Positions 21,332 through 30,739 of a stretch of DNA of 64,000 bases are shown here, piece after piece. Under the pieces are notes generated by a model. It saw only the letters and a program-made list of their open reading frames with translations. It had not been told where the DNA came from and made no database searches. Positions within the stretch are counted from its first letter, which is position 1; each line of letters opens with the position of its first letter. Origin of the DNA: Pseudomonas mosselii (lineage in GTDB: Bacteria; Pseudomonadota; Gammaproteobacteria; Pseudomonadales; Pseudomonadaceae); the NCBI RefSeq assembly GCF_019823065.1, contig NZ_CP081966.1, positions 4,805,501-4,869,500 on the forward strand, given 5' to 3'. A program made the translations under genes and the position numbers.

Positions 21332-21566
21332 CGACCACTCCCGCAGACGGCCATCTAGACCGGTTGAATTCCTACCCGCGCCGGGCCATCCCGGATGCCC
21401 CGGCGCAACGGCGCGAAGCATAGCGCAGCGTTCGTCGTATTTCTGCTGGTAAAGCGACCTTGCGCTCGCTAGAATTGCGCACTTTTTGATCAGAGGCGCC
21501 AAAAGCGTCCGCCAGGATCGCCCCCGTTACCGGTCGGGCGACCTGTATTCAATACCGAGGTTAGCC

Positions 21567-22898
21567 ATGTCCACCACTCCCGCCACCCCAAAGGTCGGCT
21601 TCGTTTCCCTGGGTTGCCCCAAGGCCCTGGTCGATTCCGAGCGCATCCTGACCCAGCTGCGCATGGAAGGCTATGAAGTCGTGCCTACCTACGATGGCGC
21701 CGACGTGGTGGTGGTCAACACCTGCGGCTTCATCGACAGTGCCAAGGCCGAGTCGCTGGAAGTGATCGGCGAGGCGATCAAGGAGAACGGCAAGGTCATC
21801 GTCACCGGCTGCATGGGTGTCGAGGAAGGCAATATCCGCAACGTGCACCCCAGCGTGCTGTCGGTCAGTGGCCCCCAGCAGTACGAGCAGGTGGTCAACG
21901 CCGTGCACGAGGTGGTGCCGCCACGCCAGGACCATAACCCGCTGATCGACCTGGTGCCGCCGCAAGGCATCAAGCTGACCCCGCGCCATTATGCCTACCT
22001 GAAGATTTCCGAAGGCTGCAACCACAGCTGCAGCTTCTGCATCATCCCGTCGATGCGCGGCAAGCTGGTCAGCCGTCCGGTCGGTGAAGTGCTGAGCGAG
22101 GCCGAGCGCCTGGTCAAGGCCGGCGTCAAGGAGATCCTGGTGATTTCCCAGGACACCAGCGCCTACGGCGTCGACGTCAAGTACAAGACCGACTTCTGGA
22201 ACGGCCGCCCGGTCAAGACCCGCATGCTCGAGCTGTGCGAGGCCTTGAGCAGCCTGGGCGCCTGGGTGCGCCTGCACTATGTCTACCCGTACCCGAACGT
22301 CGACGACGTGATCCCGCTGATGGCAGCCGGCAAGATCCTGCCGTACCTGGACATTCCGTTCCAGCACGCCAGCCCCAAGGTGCTCAAGTCGATGAAGCGC
22401 CCGGCCTTCGAAGACCGCACCCTGGCGCGCATCAAGAGCTGGCGCGAGCAGTGCCCGGAGCTGGTGATCCGTTCGACCTTCATCGTCGGCTTCCCCGGCG
22501 AGACCGAGGAAGACTTCCAGTACCTGCTCGACTGGCTGACCGAAGCCCAGCTCGACCGCGTCGGCTGCTTCCAGTACTCGCCGGTCGAAGGCGCCCCGGC
22601 CAATGACCTGGGCCTGGATGAAGTACCGGACGACGTCAAGCAGGAACGTTGGGACCGCTTCATGGCCCACCAGCAGGCGATCAGCGCCGCGCGCCTGCAA
22701 CAGCGCATCGGCAAGGAGATCGAAGTGCTGATCGACGAGGTCGAGGAGCAGGGCTCGGTCGGTCGCAGCTTCTTCGACGCACCGGAAATCGACGGCAACG
22801 TGTTCATCGACGGCGACCACGGCTTCAAGCCGGGCGACAAGGTCCGTTGCCGCATCGTCGATGCCGACGAGTACGACATGTGGGCCGAGCCCGTCTGA
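21567..22898 (+). CDS. rimO: Ribosomal protein S12 methylthiotransferase RimO
   Basis: Radical-SAM enzyme that adds a methylthio group to Asp in ribosomal protein S12. 443 residues from the ATG at 21567. N-terminal UPF0004 domain with cluster-binding cysteines ([21 protein letters not shown]), central radical-SAM CxxxCxxC (CNHSCSFC) and C-terminal TRAM domain. The start agrees with the family N terminus. Confidence 0.97.
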   Translation: MSTTPATPKVGFVSLGCPKALVDSERILTQLRMEGYEVVPTYDGADVVVVNTCGFIDSAKAESLEVIGEAIKENGKVIVTGCMGVEEGNIRNVHPSVLSVSGPQQYEQVVNAVHEVVPPRQDHNPLIDLVPPQGIKLTPRHYAYLKISEGCNHSCSFCIIPSMRGKLVSRPVGEVLSEAERLVKAGVKEILVISQDTSAYGVDVKYKTDFWNGRPVKTRMLELCEALSSLGAWVRLHYVYPYPNVDDVIPLMAAGKILPYLDIPFQHASPKVLKSMKRPAFEDRTLARIKSWREQCPELVIRSTFIVGFPGETEEDFQYLLDWLTEAQLDRVGCFQYSPVEGAPANDLGLDEVPDDVKQERWDRFMAHQQAISAARLQQRIGKEIEVLIDEVEEQGSVGRSFFDAPEIDGNVFIDGDHGFKPGDKVRCRIVDADEYDMWAEPV

Positions 22899-22915
22899 GC
22901 GATGCTCGCCTGAAG

Positions 22916-22945
22916 ATACCCCGCCCACTGGCGGGGTATTTTTTT
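22916..22945 (+). terminator. Terminator of rimO
   Basis: ATACCCCGCC-CACT-GGCGGGGTAT followed by a run of T residues. Confidence 0.93.
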
Positions 22946-22983
22946 GCATCTATGTTTTCCTCAATGGCCCCGAGGATCACAGG

Positions 22984-23442
22984 ATGTCGCCCACCGTCAC
23001 GCTGCAAACGCCCCACTTGAGCGACTACCCCGAACTGGTGCGGGTGTGGGAGGCGTCGGTGCGCGCCACCCACGACTTCCTGCCCGACGGCTACATCGTG
23101 CTGCTGCGCGAGCATGTGCTGCGCAAATACCTCGACGCGGTGATGCTGGTCTGCTGCAAGGACGCCAGGCGACGCATCCTCGGCTTCGCCGGCGTGGCCA
23201 ATGGCCGTGTCGACATGCTCTTCGTCGCGCCGCAGTACCGTGGCCAGGGTATTGGCCAACGCCTGCTGCGGCATGCTGTAAGAGAGCTCAATGCCGAACG
23301 CCTGGACGTCAACGAGCAGAACCCGCAGGCCCTGGGCTTTTATCTGCACGAAGGCTTCGAGGTGTACGGGCGCTCGGAAACCGACGGCCTGGGGCAGCCC
23401 TATCCCCTGCTGCACATGAGGCTAGTTCGTACAACGTCCTAG
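22984..23442 (+). CDS. GNAT-family N-acetyltransferase
   Basis: 152 residues from the ATG at 22984, preceded by CACAGGATG-type ribosome-site context. It contains the acetyl-CoA binding loop QYRGQGIGQRLL (about residues 85-96) and the family's C-terminal NPQALGFYLHEGFEV segment. Closest in style to the YafP/small-molecule acetyltransferases; substrate unknown. It stands alone behind the rimO terminator. Confidence 0.88.
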   Translation: MSPTVTLQTPHLSDYPELVRVWEASVRATHDFLPDGYIVLLREHVLRKYLDAVMLVCCKDARRRILGFAGVANGRVDMLFVAPQYRGQGIGQRLLRHAVRELNAERLDVNEQNPQALGFYLHEGFEVYGRSETDGLGQPYPLLHMRLVRTTS

Positions 23443-23563
23443 GACAAAAGCCAAGGAAACCACCACCCCGCTCCGAAATGGCGCAAATGACATCGATTTG
23501 CAGCCGCTACCCTGCGCAGGCAGGTACAATGAAAGCTTTCCCTACCGCGTGATGCCCGTGTCC

Positions 23564-24274
23564 ATGTCCGAACCCATTCGTCTCTCCAAACGCCTCATCG
23601 AACAGCTTGGCTGCTCCCGCCGAGAGGCCGAACTGTACATCGAGGGAGGCTGGGTAACGGTCGACGGCGAGGTGGTCGAACAGCCGCAGTTCAAGGTCGC
23701 CGGGCAACGCATCGAACTGCTCCCGGGCGCCCGTGCCGAAACGCTTGAACCGGTGACACTGCTGCTCAACCAGCAGGCCGGACAGGACGTCGCCAGCGCC
23801 CAGGCGGGCGTGAGCATGGCCAGCCTCAGCGAAGCGCACCGCGAAGGCGTGCGCCCGCTGCACGGGCATTTCGCCCGCCAGGCCTGTGTCGCCCCGCTGC
23901 TGCCAGGCGCCAGCGGCCTGCAACTGTTCACCCAGGACTGGCGGGTGACCCGCAAGCTCGACGCCGACCTGCGCCGAATGGAGCAGGAATACATCGTCCA
24001 GGTCAGCGGTGAAGCCAAGCCAGGCGCTCTCGAGCGTCTGGCCCGCGGTGTCGAGCGCAAGGGCGTCGAACTGCCGAAGGCCAAGGCCAGCTGGCAGAAC
24101 GAACAGCACCTGCGCATGGTCCTGAAGAACCCGCAGCCCGGGTTGATCGAACAACTGTGCGAAACCGCCGGCCTCAAGGTCCTGGCGATGCGCCGCATTC
24201 GCCTGGGCGGCGTGTCGATGGGCAAGCTGCCAGTGGGCCAGTGGCGCTATGTGGCCGCTACAGAACGCTTCTAG
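23564..24274 (+). CDS. RsuA/RluF-like S4-domain pseudouridine-synthase homologue lacking the catalytic Asp
   Basis: 236 residues from MSEPIRLSKRL (an ATG four codons upstream is an alternative; neither has a clear ribosome site). An N-terminal S4 RNA-binding domain (RREAELYIEGGWVTVDGEVV, residues 15-60) is followed by a region with the RsuA/RluF overall pattern. The place where active enzymes have GRLDxDSxGL reads PLLPGASGLQLFT here, so the nucleophilic Asp is missing. It may be an RNA-binding protein without synthase activity. A MITE-like repeat starts at its stop codon. Confidence 0.8.
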   Translation: MSEPIRLSKRLIEQLGCSRREAELYIEGGWVTVDGEVVEQPQFKVAGQRIELLPGARAETLEPVTLLLNQQAGQDVASAQAGVSMASLSEAHREGVRPLHGHFARQACVAPLLPGASGLQLFTQDWRVTRKLDADLRRMEQEYIVQVSGEAKPGALERLARGVERKGVELPKAKASWQNEQHLRMVLKNPQPGLIEQLCETAGLKVLAMRRIRLGGVSMGKLPVGQWRYVAATERF

Positions 24275-24411
24275 GGTCTGTACGAAATGTGTCTGCGCGA
24301 AGGCCAGACAAGGCGAAACGGGGGGAAGCGGAGTGTACTGGAGTACATGAGCATTCCGAGCCCCGTTTCAACGCAGTATGGGCGAGTGCAGATACATTTC
24401 GTACAGAGCCC
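24274..24411. repeat. MITE-like inverted-repeat element, copy A
   Basis: About 138 bp bounded by 20-bp terminal inverted repeats (TCTGTACGAAATGTGTCTGC at the left, its one-mismatch complement at the right). The interior is an imperfect palindrome with a central TGTACTGGAGTACA. It encodes nothing supportable. A second copy lies at 58969-59122 in the opposite orientation. The left end touches the stop of the preceding gene. Confidence 0.85.
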
Positions 24412-24463
24412 AGCATTACCGCCGCGCAAAGACTGACACGGCAACAGAACAGGATTCGCTGCA

Positions 24464-24925
24464 ATGAACCACAACGATGTACTGCGCAGCCTGCGCTACA
24501 TGCTCAAGGCCAACGACCAGAAGCTGGCCGAGATTATCAAGCTCTCGGGCCTGGAAGTTTCCGCCGAGGCCATCGCCGGCTACGTCAAGAAAGAAGAGGA
24601 ACCTGGCTTCGTGCGCTGCCCGGAGAAGGTCATGGCGCACTTCCTCGACGGCCTGGTGATCCACCGTCGCGGTCGTGACGACAGCCGCCCACCGCAGCCG
24701 ATCGAAGTACCGGTGACCAACAACACCGTACTCAAGAAGCTGCGGGTGGCCTTCGAGCTGAAGGAAGACGACCTGCACGCAGTGCTCAAGTCAGTCAATT
24801 TCCCGGTGTCCAAGCCCGAGCTGAGCGCATTGTTCCGCAAGGTCGGCCACGACAACTACCGGCCCTGCGGCGACCAGTTGCTGCGCAATTTCCTCAAGGG
24901 CCTGACCCTGCGCGTGCGCGGCTGA
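24464..24925 (+). CDS. DUF1456 (YehS-like) protein
   Basis: 153 residues with two tandem DUF1456 repeats: NHNDVLRSLRYMLKANDQKL... (1-65) and TNNTVLKKLRVAFELKEDDL... (about 86-150). The family is small, helical and of unknown function, often near RNA-modification genes. trmO follows after 6 bp, so they form an operon. Confidence 0.92.
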   Translation: MNHNDVLRSLRYMLKANDQKLAEIIKLSGLEVSAEAIAGYVKKEEEPGFVRCPEKVMAHFLDGLVIHRRGRDDSRPPQPIEVPVTNNTVLKKLRVAFELKEDDLHAVLKSVNFPVSKPELSALFRKVGHDNYRPCGDQLLRNFLKGLTLRVRG

Positions 24926-24931
24926 GCCGTG

Positions 24932-25624
24932 ATGCAGCATAGCGTCTCGCCGGTCGGCATCGTCCGTTCCTGCTTCAAGGAAAAGTTCGCCATCCCGCGC
25001 CAGCCCCAGCTGGCGCCGGCCGCCCGTGGCGTGCTGGAGCTGCTGCCGCCCTTTGACCAGGGCGATGCCGTCGAAGGGCTGGAACAGGTCAGCCATGTGT
25101 GGCTGCTGTTCCTGTTCCACCAGGCACTGGAAGACAAGCCACGCCTGAAGGTGCGGCCACCGCGCCTGGGCGGCAACAAGAGCATGGGGGTGTTCGCCAC
25201 CCGGGCCACCCACAGGCCCAATGGCATCGGCCAGTCGGTGGTGCGCCTGGAAGGCGTCGAACCGGGGCGTCTGCTGCTGTCGGGGATCGACCTGCTGGAC
25301 GGTACGCCGGTGCTGGATATCAAGCCTTACGTGCCGTATGCGGACAGCGTCGCCGAGGCATCGAACCTGATGGCCAGTGATGCGCCGGAGCTGATCAGGG
25401 TGCAATGGAGCGAGAGCGCACTGCCACAGGCACACACCCACGCACTGCGCCTGGGCGAACCCTTGGTCGAGCTGATCGAGCAGTGCCTGGCCCAGGATCC
25501 ACGCCCGGCCTACCAGGTGCCACCGCCCGAACGAGTGTATGGGGTGAAGTTCTGGGATGTGCAGGTGCGCTGGCATTATCCGCAGCCGGATGTGATTCGG
25601 GTGCTGGAGGTGACGCCGGAGTAA
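24932..25624 (+). CDS. trmO: tRNA (N6-threonylcarbamoyladenosine-37) N6-methyltransferase TrmO
   Basis: 230 residues. The VirR/TsaA beta-barrel domain (residues 5-140) contains the family motif RATHRPNGIGQSVVRL and LDGTPVLDIKPYVPYADS, and a C-terminal extension follows, as in E. coli TrmO. It methylates t6A37 in certain threonine tRNAs using S-adenosylmethionine. Start either the ATG at 24932 or the GTG one codon upstream. Confidence 0.93.
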   Translation: MQHSVSPVGIVRSCFKEKFAIPRQPQLAPAARGVLELLPPFDQGDAVEGLEQVSHVWLLFLFHQALEDKPRLKVRPPRLGGNKSMGVFATRATHRPNGIGQSVVRLEGVEPGRLLLSGIDLLDGTPVLDIKPYVPYADSVAEASNLMASDAPELIRVQWSESALPQAHTHALRLGEPLVELIEQCLAQDPRPAYQVPPPERVYGVKFWDVQVRWHYPQPDVIRVLEVTPE

Positions 25625-25655
25625 TGGGGTGTCGATAAGACCCACATTCCAGGCA

Positions 25656-25686
25656 TAAAAAAACGCAGGCCAAGCCTGCGTTTTTA
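25656..25686. terminator. Bidirectional terminator between trmO and fpr
   Basis: AACGCAGGC-CAA-GCCTGCGTT flanked by A-run and T-run, between convergent genes. Confidence 0.93.
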
Positions 25687-25702
25687 ATGCCTGCCGCTCG
25701 CC

Positions 25703-26482
25703 TTACTTCTCGACGAACGCACGCTCGATCAGGTAGTCACCTGGCTCACGCATGCGCGGGGAGATCTTCAGGCCGAAGCTGTCGAGCACTTCGCTGGTCT
25801 CGTCGAGCATGCTCGGGCTGCCGCAGATCATCGCGCGGTCGTCCTGCGGGTTGATCGGTGGCAGACCGATGTCGCTGAACAGCTTGCCACTGCGCATCAG
25901 GTCGGTCAGGCGCCCCTGGTTTTCGAAAGGCTCGCGAGTCACGGTCGGGTAGTAGATCAACTTGTCACGCACCGCGTCACCGAAGAACTCGTTCTGCGGC
26001 AGGTGCTCGGTAATGAACTCGCGGTAGGCCACTTCGTTGACGTAACGCACGCCGTGAACCAGGATCACTTTCTCGAAGCGCTCGTAGGTCTCCGGGTCCT
26101 GGATGACACTCATGAACGGCGCCAGGCCGGTGCCGGTGCTCAGCAGATACAGGTGCTTGCCCGGGTTCAGGTCATCCAGCACCAAGGTACCGGTAGGCTT
26201 CTTGCTGATGATGATCTCGTCGCCTTCCTTCAGGTGCTGCAACTGCGAGGTCAGCGGGCCGTCCGGCACCTTGATGCTGAAGAACTCCAGATGCTCTTCC
26301 CAGTTCGGCGAGGCGATGGAGTAGGCGCGCATGAGCGGACGGCCGCTGTCCTGCTGCAGGCCGATCATCACGAACTGACCGTTCTCGAAGCGCAGGCCCG
26401 GATCACGGGTGCACTTGAAGCTGAACAGGGTGTCGTTCCAGTGGTGCACACTGAGGACACGTTCGTGGTTCATGTTGCTCAT
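25703..26482 (-). CDS. fpr: Ferredoxin-NADP+ reductase Fpr
   Basis: 259 residues from the ATG at 26482 with AGGAG upstream. FAD-binding RAYSIASP (about residue 50), NADP-binding GTGLAPF and the C-terminal FVEK, typical of the bacterial subclass. It moves electrons between NADPH and ferredoxin/flavodoxin and helps against oxidative stress. The divergent LysR gene finR is its known activator in P. putida; promoters would share the 120-bp spacer. Confidence 0.96.
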   Translation of the reverse strand: MSNMNHERVLSVHHWNDTLFSFKCTRDPGLRFENGQFVMIGLQQDSGRPLMRAYSIASPNWEEHLEFFSIKVPDGPLTSQLQHLKEGDEIIISKKPTGTLVLDDLNPGKHLYLLSTGTGLAPFMSVIQDPETYERFEKVILVHGVRYVNEVAYREFITEHLPQNEFFGDAVRDKLIYYPTVTREPFENQGRLTDLMRSGKLFSDIGLPPINPQDDRAMICGSPSMLDETSEVLDSFGLKISPRMREPGDYLIERAFVEK

Positions 26483-26602
26483 CGATGGGGCTCCTGAAGG
26501 AAAACGCGGCGCGCGCAAGACGCGCAGTTGCGCGATAGTTTAGGGGCAGCGACAATATCTGTTAACTGAATTATCAAGATATGTGTTATCGGTTATATAG
26601 AT

Positions 26603-27529
26603 ATGCGATTCACACTCCGTCAGCTCCAGGTATTCGTCGCCGTCGCCCAGCACCAGAGCGTGTCCCGGGCCGCCGGCGTGCTGGCCTTGTCGCAATCGGC
26701 CGCCAGCACCTCGATCACCGAACTGGAGCGCCAGTCCAGCTGCCAGCTGTTCGACCGCGCCGGCAAGCGCCTGAGTCTCAATGCTCTGGGCCATCAACTG
26801 CTGCCCCAGGCCGTGGCCCTGCTCGACCAGGCCAAGGAGATCGAGGACCTGCTCAACGGCAAGTCGGGGTTCGGCTCGCTGGCCGTCGGCGCCACGCTGA
26901 CGATCGGCAACTACCTGGCCACCCTGCTGATCGGCAGCTTCATGCAGGTACACCCGGAAAGCCAGGTCAAGCTGCACGTGCAGAACACCGCGCATATCGT
27001 GCAACAGGTCGCCCACTATGAAATTGACCTGGGTCTAATCGAAGGTGACTGCAACCATCCCGATCTTGAGGTTCAGCCCTGGGTGGAGGACGAGCTGGTG
27101 GTGTTCTGTGCGCCCCAGCATCCCCTGGCCAAGGTCGGCCATGCCGGTATCGAGCAGTTATCCCATGAAGCCTGGATCCTGCGCGAGCAGGGCTCGGGCA
27201 CGCGCCTGACCTTCGACCAGGCCATGCGCCATCACCGCGCCAACCTGAACATCCGCCTGGAACTGGAACATACCGAGGCGATCAAGCGTGCCGTGGAGTC
27301 GGGCCTGGGCATCGGCTGCATCTCACGCCTGGCCCTGCGGGATGCTTTCCGCCGCGGCAGCCTGGTACCGGTGGAGACCCCGACCCTGGACCTGGCGCGG
27401 CAGTTCTACTTCATCTGGCACAAACAGAAGTACCAGACCTCGGCCATGCGCGAGTTCCTCGAACTGTGCCGCAGCTTTACTGCAGGCGTGCGGCGCAGCG
27501 ACGAAATCGTGCTGCCGCCGATCGCTTGA
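26603..27529 (+). CDS. finR: LysR-type regulator FinR
   Basis: 308 residues: N-terminal winged helix (MRFTLRQLQVFVAVAQHQSVSRAA..., residues 1-60) and a periplasmic-binding-protein-like effector domain. Head-to-head with fpr as in P. putida and P. aeruginosa, where FinR activates fpr under superoxide or iron stress. Identification rests on synteny and LysR domain structure. Confidence 0.92.
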   Translation: MRFTLRQLQVFVAVAQHQSVSRAAGVLALSQSAASTSITELERQSSCQLFDRAGKRLSLNALGHQLLPQAVALLDQAKEIEDLLNGKSGFGSLAVGATLTIGNYLATLLIGSFMQVHPESQVKLHVQNTAHIVQQVAHYEIDLGLIEGDCNHPDLEVQPWVEDELVVFCAPQHPLAKVGHAGIEQLSHEAWILREQGSGTRLTFDQAMRHHRANLNIRLELEHTEAIKRAVESGLGIGCISRLALRDAFRRGSLVPVETPTLDLARQFYFIWHKQKYQTSAMREFLELCRSFTAGVRRSDEIVLPPIA

Positions 27530-27533
27530 AGGC

Positions 27534-27899
27534 TCAACCAAGCAGGATCACACCCCAGACCACCGCAACCATGCTCATGGCCACCAGCTGCGCGGCGCTG
27601 CCCATGTCCTTGGCGTTCTTCGACAGCGGGTGGCGGTCGAGGGAAATGCGGTCGATGGCCGCCTCCACCGCCGAATTGAGCAATTCGACGATCAGCCCCA
27701 GCAGGCACACGGCAATGAGGATCGCCCGCTCACCGCGACTGACCGGCAGCCAGAAGGCCAGCGGCACCAGCACCACGTTGAGCAGCACCAGCTGCCGGAA
27801 GGCGGCCTCGCCCTTGAAGGCGGTGCGCAGACCGTCCAGCGAATAGCTGGCGGCGTTGACGATACGTTTGAGGCCGGTCTGGCCTTTGAATGGCGACAT
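27534..27899 (-). CDS. dgkA: Diacylglycerol kinase
   Basis: 121 residues, three membrane helices, and the DgkA signature ELLNSAVEAAIDR (about residues 72-84). It phosphorylates diacylglycerol to recycle lipid headgroup-donor products. Lies tail to tail with finR (4-bp gap) and 3' of erdR on the same strand, the order seen in P. aeruginosa. Confidence 0.96.
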   Translation of the reverse strand: MSPFKGQTGLKRIVNAASYSLDGLRTAFKGEAAFRQLVLLNVVLVPLAFWLPVSRGERAILIAVCLLGLIVELLNSAVEAAIDRISLDRHPLSKNAKDMGSAAQLVAMSMVAVVWGVILLG

Positions 27900-27976
27900 G
27901 TGTGTCCGTCACTTCACCGGAGAAAGGCCCGAAGGCTAGTCCAGCCTGAGTCAAAAAAGCGTGAATGCACGGGTAC

Positions 27977-28627
27977 TTAGCTGGCCGAAACCGATTCAAG
28001 TTGTTGCAGCAGCAGCGCCGCCTGGGTCCGCGTGCGCACCCCCAGCTTGCGGAAGATCGCCGTCACGTGGGCCTTGATGGTCGCCTCGGAAACGTTCAGC
28101 TCATAGGCGATCTGCTTGTTCAGCAGCCCTTCGCAGACCATGGTCAGCACGCGGAACTGCTGCGGGGTGAGACTGGCCAGGCCTTCGCTGGCGGCCTTGG
28201 CCTCGGCCGACACATCGACCTTGTCGAATGCCTGCGGCGGCCACCAGACATCGCCATCGAGCACGTTGCGCACAGCTTCCTGGATCTTGCTGAGCTCGCT
28301 GGACTTGGGGATGAAGCCGCTGGCGCCGAATTCGCGGGACTTGACCACGACGGCCGCCTCTTCCTGGGCCGAGACCATCACCACCGGGATCTGCGGGTAC
28401 TGGCCGCGCAGCAGGACCAGGCCGGAGAAGCCATAGGCGCCGGGCATGTTCAGGTCCAGCAGGACCAGGTCCCAGTCGGCTTTCTCGGTGAGGCTGGTTT
28501 CCAGTTCGGCGATGCTCGCCACCTCGACCAGGCGCACGTCCGGGCCCAGGCCGAGGGTAACGGCCTGGCGCAGTGCGCTGCGAAACAGCGGGTGGTCATC
28601 GGCAATCAGGATTTCGTATGTGGCCAT
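27977..28627 (-). CDS. erdR: LuxR-type response regulator ErdR
   Basis: 216 residues from the ATG at 28627. Receiver domain (residues 1-125) with DD pair at 10-11 and phospho-acceptor Asp58 (DLVLLDLNMPG), and a LuxR/GerE HTH at about 145-210 (LTPQQFRVLTMVCEGLLNKQIAYEL). The orthologue next to dgkA in P. aeruginosa, ErdR, controls ethanol oxidation and acetate metabolism. Its sensor kinase is not in this window. Confidence 0.9.
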   Translation of the reverse strand: MATYEILIADDHPLFRSALRQAVTLGLGPDVRLVEVASIAELETSLTEKADWDLVLLDLNMPGAYGFSGLVLLRGQYPQIPVVMVSAQEEAAVVVKSREFGASGFIPKSSELSKIQEAVRNVLDGDVWWPPQAFDKVDVSAEAKAASEGLASLTPQQFRVLTMVCEGLLNKQIAYELNVSEATIKAHVTAIFRKLGVRTRTQAALLLQQLESVSAS

Positions 28628-28884
28628 CGATCTATGGATCCTGTTCTGTGCCAGGCGCAGGGGATACGGGAGACGCCTGGCGGGCAACTCATGGCGCGAA
28701 CGGCAGGGCCGCGGGCCGGGATGGCACGGCGAAGTCCGGGATAACAGCAGTTTCGTCGTGCCCGAAGCGGCGCCAAGGATGCCGAGCACGCCCCGGGTGG
28801 TCAAGCCACTTGCCCGGTCGAACCCGCCTACCCTGGCTGCCAGCCCCGACAGTATGAACCAATCCGTCGCGCCTGCCCCTTGGA

Positions 28885-29595
28885 CTATAGGAAGGTATGC
28901 AAACGCTGGTGGACCTCGTCCTGCTCGTCCAGCGGCAGGCGCCGCTTGCCACTGAGGTAGTGCAGGCTGAAGACGTCCAGGTAGGCGTCCAGGGCCTGCG
29001 AAGCCTGGCCGTCGCCGGCCAGTTCCAGGCACATGGCGGCCACTTCGGCGGTGCAGAAGTGGTCATCACGCTTGGAACGGCGCAGGCGGTAGCGCGACAT
29101 CTGCTCGGGCTGCAGGCTCAGCACCGGGAAGCGATCGAGGTAAGGGCTCTTGCGGAACATCTTGCGCGCCTCGGTCCAGGTGGCGTCGAGCAAGATGAAC
29201 AACGGGCGCTTGCCCGGCTCGCGCACGACTTCGCTGACCACCCGATCTTCCTTGACGAACTCGCCCGGAAAGACGATGTAGGGCTGCCAGCGGGGATCGT
29301 CCAGCAGCGCCAGCAGCCCCTCGTCCACCGAGGTGCGCAGCCAGCCGAAGGCCGAGGTGTCCTCGATCACATCGGCGATCAACCAACCGGTGTTGGTCGG
29401 CTTCAGCGGCTCGGTATCGTGCATCAGCAGGCACATGCCGGACTCGGCCGGCACCCGGGGTTTCCAGGCGCACAGGCAGTGCGTGGCGATCACCCGGCAA
29501 TCCGGGCAACGCTCGGCGCGGGAGCCTCGGGCGACAAAGGGTTTGATGCTGCGCGCCAGGCGTTCGGCGCGTAGGCGCGCTACCGCGTGGCTCAT
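28885..29595 (-). CDS. DTW-domain tRNA-uridine aminocarboxypropyltransferase
   Basis: 236 residues from the ATG at 29595. Zinc-binding cysteines (CPDCRVIATHCLC, about 29-41) and the DTW-type motif LLDATWTEARKM (about residue 140). The family, including E. coli TapT/YfiP, installs acp3U47 in tRNA from S-adenosylmethionine. Upstream in-frame codons add 27 unlikely residues. A 257-bp spacer to erdR holds no recognisable gene. Confidence 0.9.
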   Translation of the reverse strand: MSHAVARLRAERLARSIKPFVARGSRAERCPDCRVIATHCLCAWKPRVPAESGMCLLMHDTEPLKPTNTGWLIADVIEDTSAFGWLRTSVDEGLLALLDDPRWQPYIVFPGEFVKEDRVVSEVVREPGKRPLFILLDATWTEARKMFRKSPYLDRFPVLSLQPEQMSRYRLRRSKRDDHFCTAEVAAMCLELAGDGQASQALDAYLDVFSLHYLSGKRRLPLDEQDEVHQRLHTFL

Positions 29596-29809
29596 GGCAG
29601 CAGGCCTTGGCAGGGAAGTGGGAGGGGCACGGCGACGACTCGATGAAAACAAGGCGCCCAGTCTACCAGAGCCCACGTCATTTGCCGTGCAGCCAGCGGC
29701 GCCGCTCCTTTATAATCGCAGGTCCTGGCGGCCTGGAAACCCTGCGGTTTCATGGAACGCCGCCCGTCGGCGCTGGTCAAAGCGCCAGTCATCGAACCAG
29801 GAGAGATCC

Positions 29810-30229
29810 ATGCTGCGTCTTATCGTCCCGACCCTGAGCCTGCTGCTCGCCCTGCCCCTGGCCGCCCAGGCTGCGTCCAAGCAGGAATACGAGCTGAACC
29901 AGATGCTGCAGAAGGTCGCCAAGGAAAGCAGCGTCGGCACCCCGCGTGCCATCAACGAGGACATCCTCGACCAGGGCTACACCGTCGAAGGCAAGGCACT
30001 GGTCAATCACCTGAGCGTACGCCAGGAGCACGCCCAGCGCATGCAGGCCAATCCCGCGCAGGTTCGCAGCCAGCTGGGTGACAGCGTGTGCCGTAACAAC
30101 GGCTACCGCCAGCTGATGTCCAAGGGTGCCGTAATGGTCTACCGCTTCACTGTCTACAAGACCAACCAGCCGGTCATGGACCAGGCCTTCGACGCCGCCA
30201 GCTGCGCGGCCGGCAACAAGAAGAAGTGA
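29810..30229 (+). CDS. Secreted protein of the PA3611-like (quorum-sensing-regulated) family
   Basis: 139 residues from the ATG at 29810 with AGGAG upstream. Signal peptide about 1-21 (cleavage after AQA). The mature domain (KQEYELNQMLQKVAKESSVGTPRAINEDILDQGYTVEG...) resembles, from memory, the periplasmic P. aeruginosa PA3611 protein. Two cysteines (in DSVCRNN and AASCAAG) probably form a disulphide. Role unclear. Confidence 0.85.
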   Translation: MLRLIVPTLSLLLALPLAAQAASKQEYELNQMLQKVAKESSVGTPRAINEDILDQGYTVEGKALVNHLSVRQEHAQRMQANPAQVRSQLGDSVCRNNGYRQLMSKGAVMVYRFTVYKTNQPVMDQAFDAASCAAGNKKK

Positions 30230-30230
30230 T

Positions 30231-30437
30231 TCAAGCCAGCTGATCGCTGTTACTGGCGCGCCGCTGCTCATCATCGGCGCGCAACTCGGCCAGCAGGGCC
30301 TGCAAGTAGCGCGAATGCGCCTCGGCCCCTTGCAGCCGGCGCAGGCACTCCCCCTCAAGACTCAGGTGATGAGCCTTGGCCTCGTACTCGAGCAACTGCA
30401 ACAGTTGCCTATCCACCTCGATCACCAGCCGGTGCAT
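30231..30437 (-). CDS. Small helical protein of unknown function
   Basis: 68 residues (MHRLVIEVDRQLLQLLEYEAKAH...), a beta strand followed by helices, resembling a short ribbon-helix-helix-like protein. It is convergent with the preceding secreted-protein gene with a 1-bp gap. No clear family; composition and length suggest a real gene. Confidence 0.65.
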   Translation of the reverse strand: MHRLVIEVDRQLLQLLEYEAKAHHLSLEGECLRRLQGAEAHSRYLQALLAELRADDEQRRASNSDQLA

Positions 30438-30739
30438 ACCGTCACCTCGCTGTATCGCTTCACTGCCCCCAGTTAATCAAAGCCCTGTCGTCACTGGCTT
30501 TCGCCTGACCGGCGGTAGTGCGCGCCTGTGGCGGCACAAAGCCGCGCCAGCGTCTAGATTGATATCGAGTACCCATAACAACGACAACGCGATGGAATTG
30601 CCACTGCAACATGGCCTTGAAGGCCTACTGCAACGCTCGGGGGGACACTCGAGCCACAGCAGCCAGCGACACACGCAGTGTCGCGGCCGGGACACGCCAT
30701 CGACCCGGTCAGAGGTTTTGCTGCAGAAGGAGACGTTGA
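30438..30739. other. Non-coding spacer upstream of ppnN
   Basis: About 300 bp without a gene I can support. It should hold the promoters of the divergent small gene and of ppnN; the ribosome site AGAAGGAG lies at its right end (around 30727-30733). No repeats seen. Confidence 0.5.

Noticed and set aside
24274..24411. Small RNA or gene in the repeat downstream of the pseudouridine-synthase-like gene
   Set aside because: The same sequence occurs inverted at 58969-59122, with terminal inverted repeats, which fits a mobile repeat better; small frames in it differ between copies.
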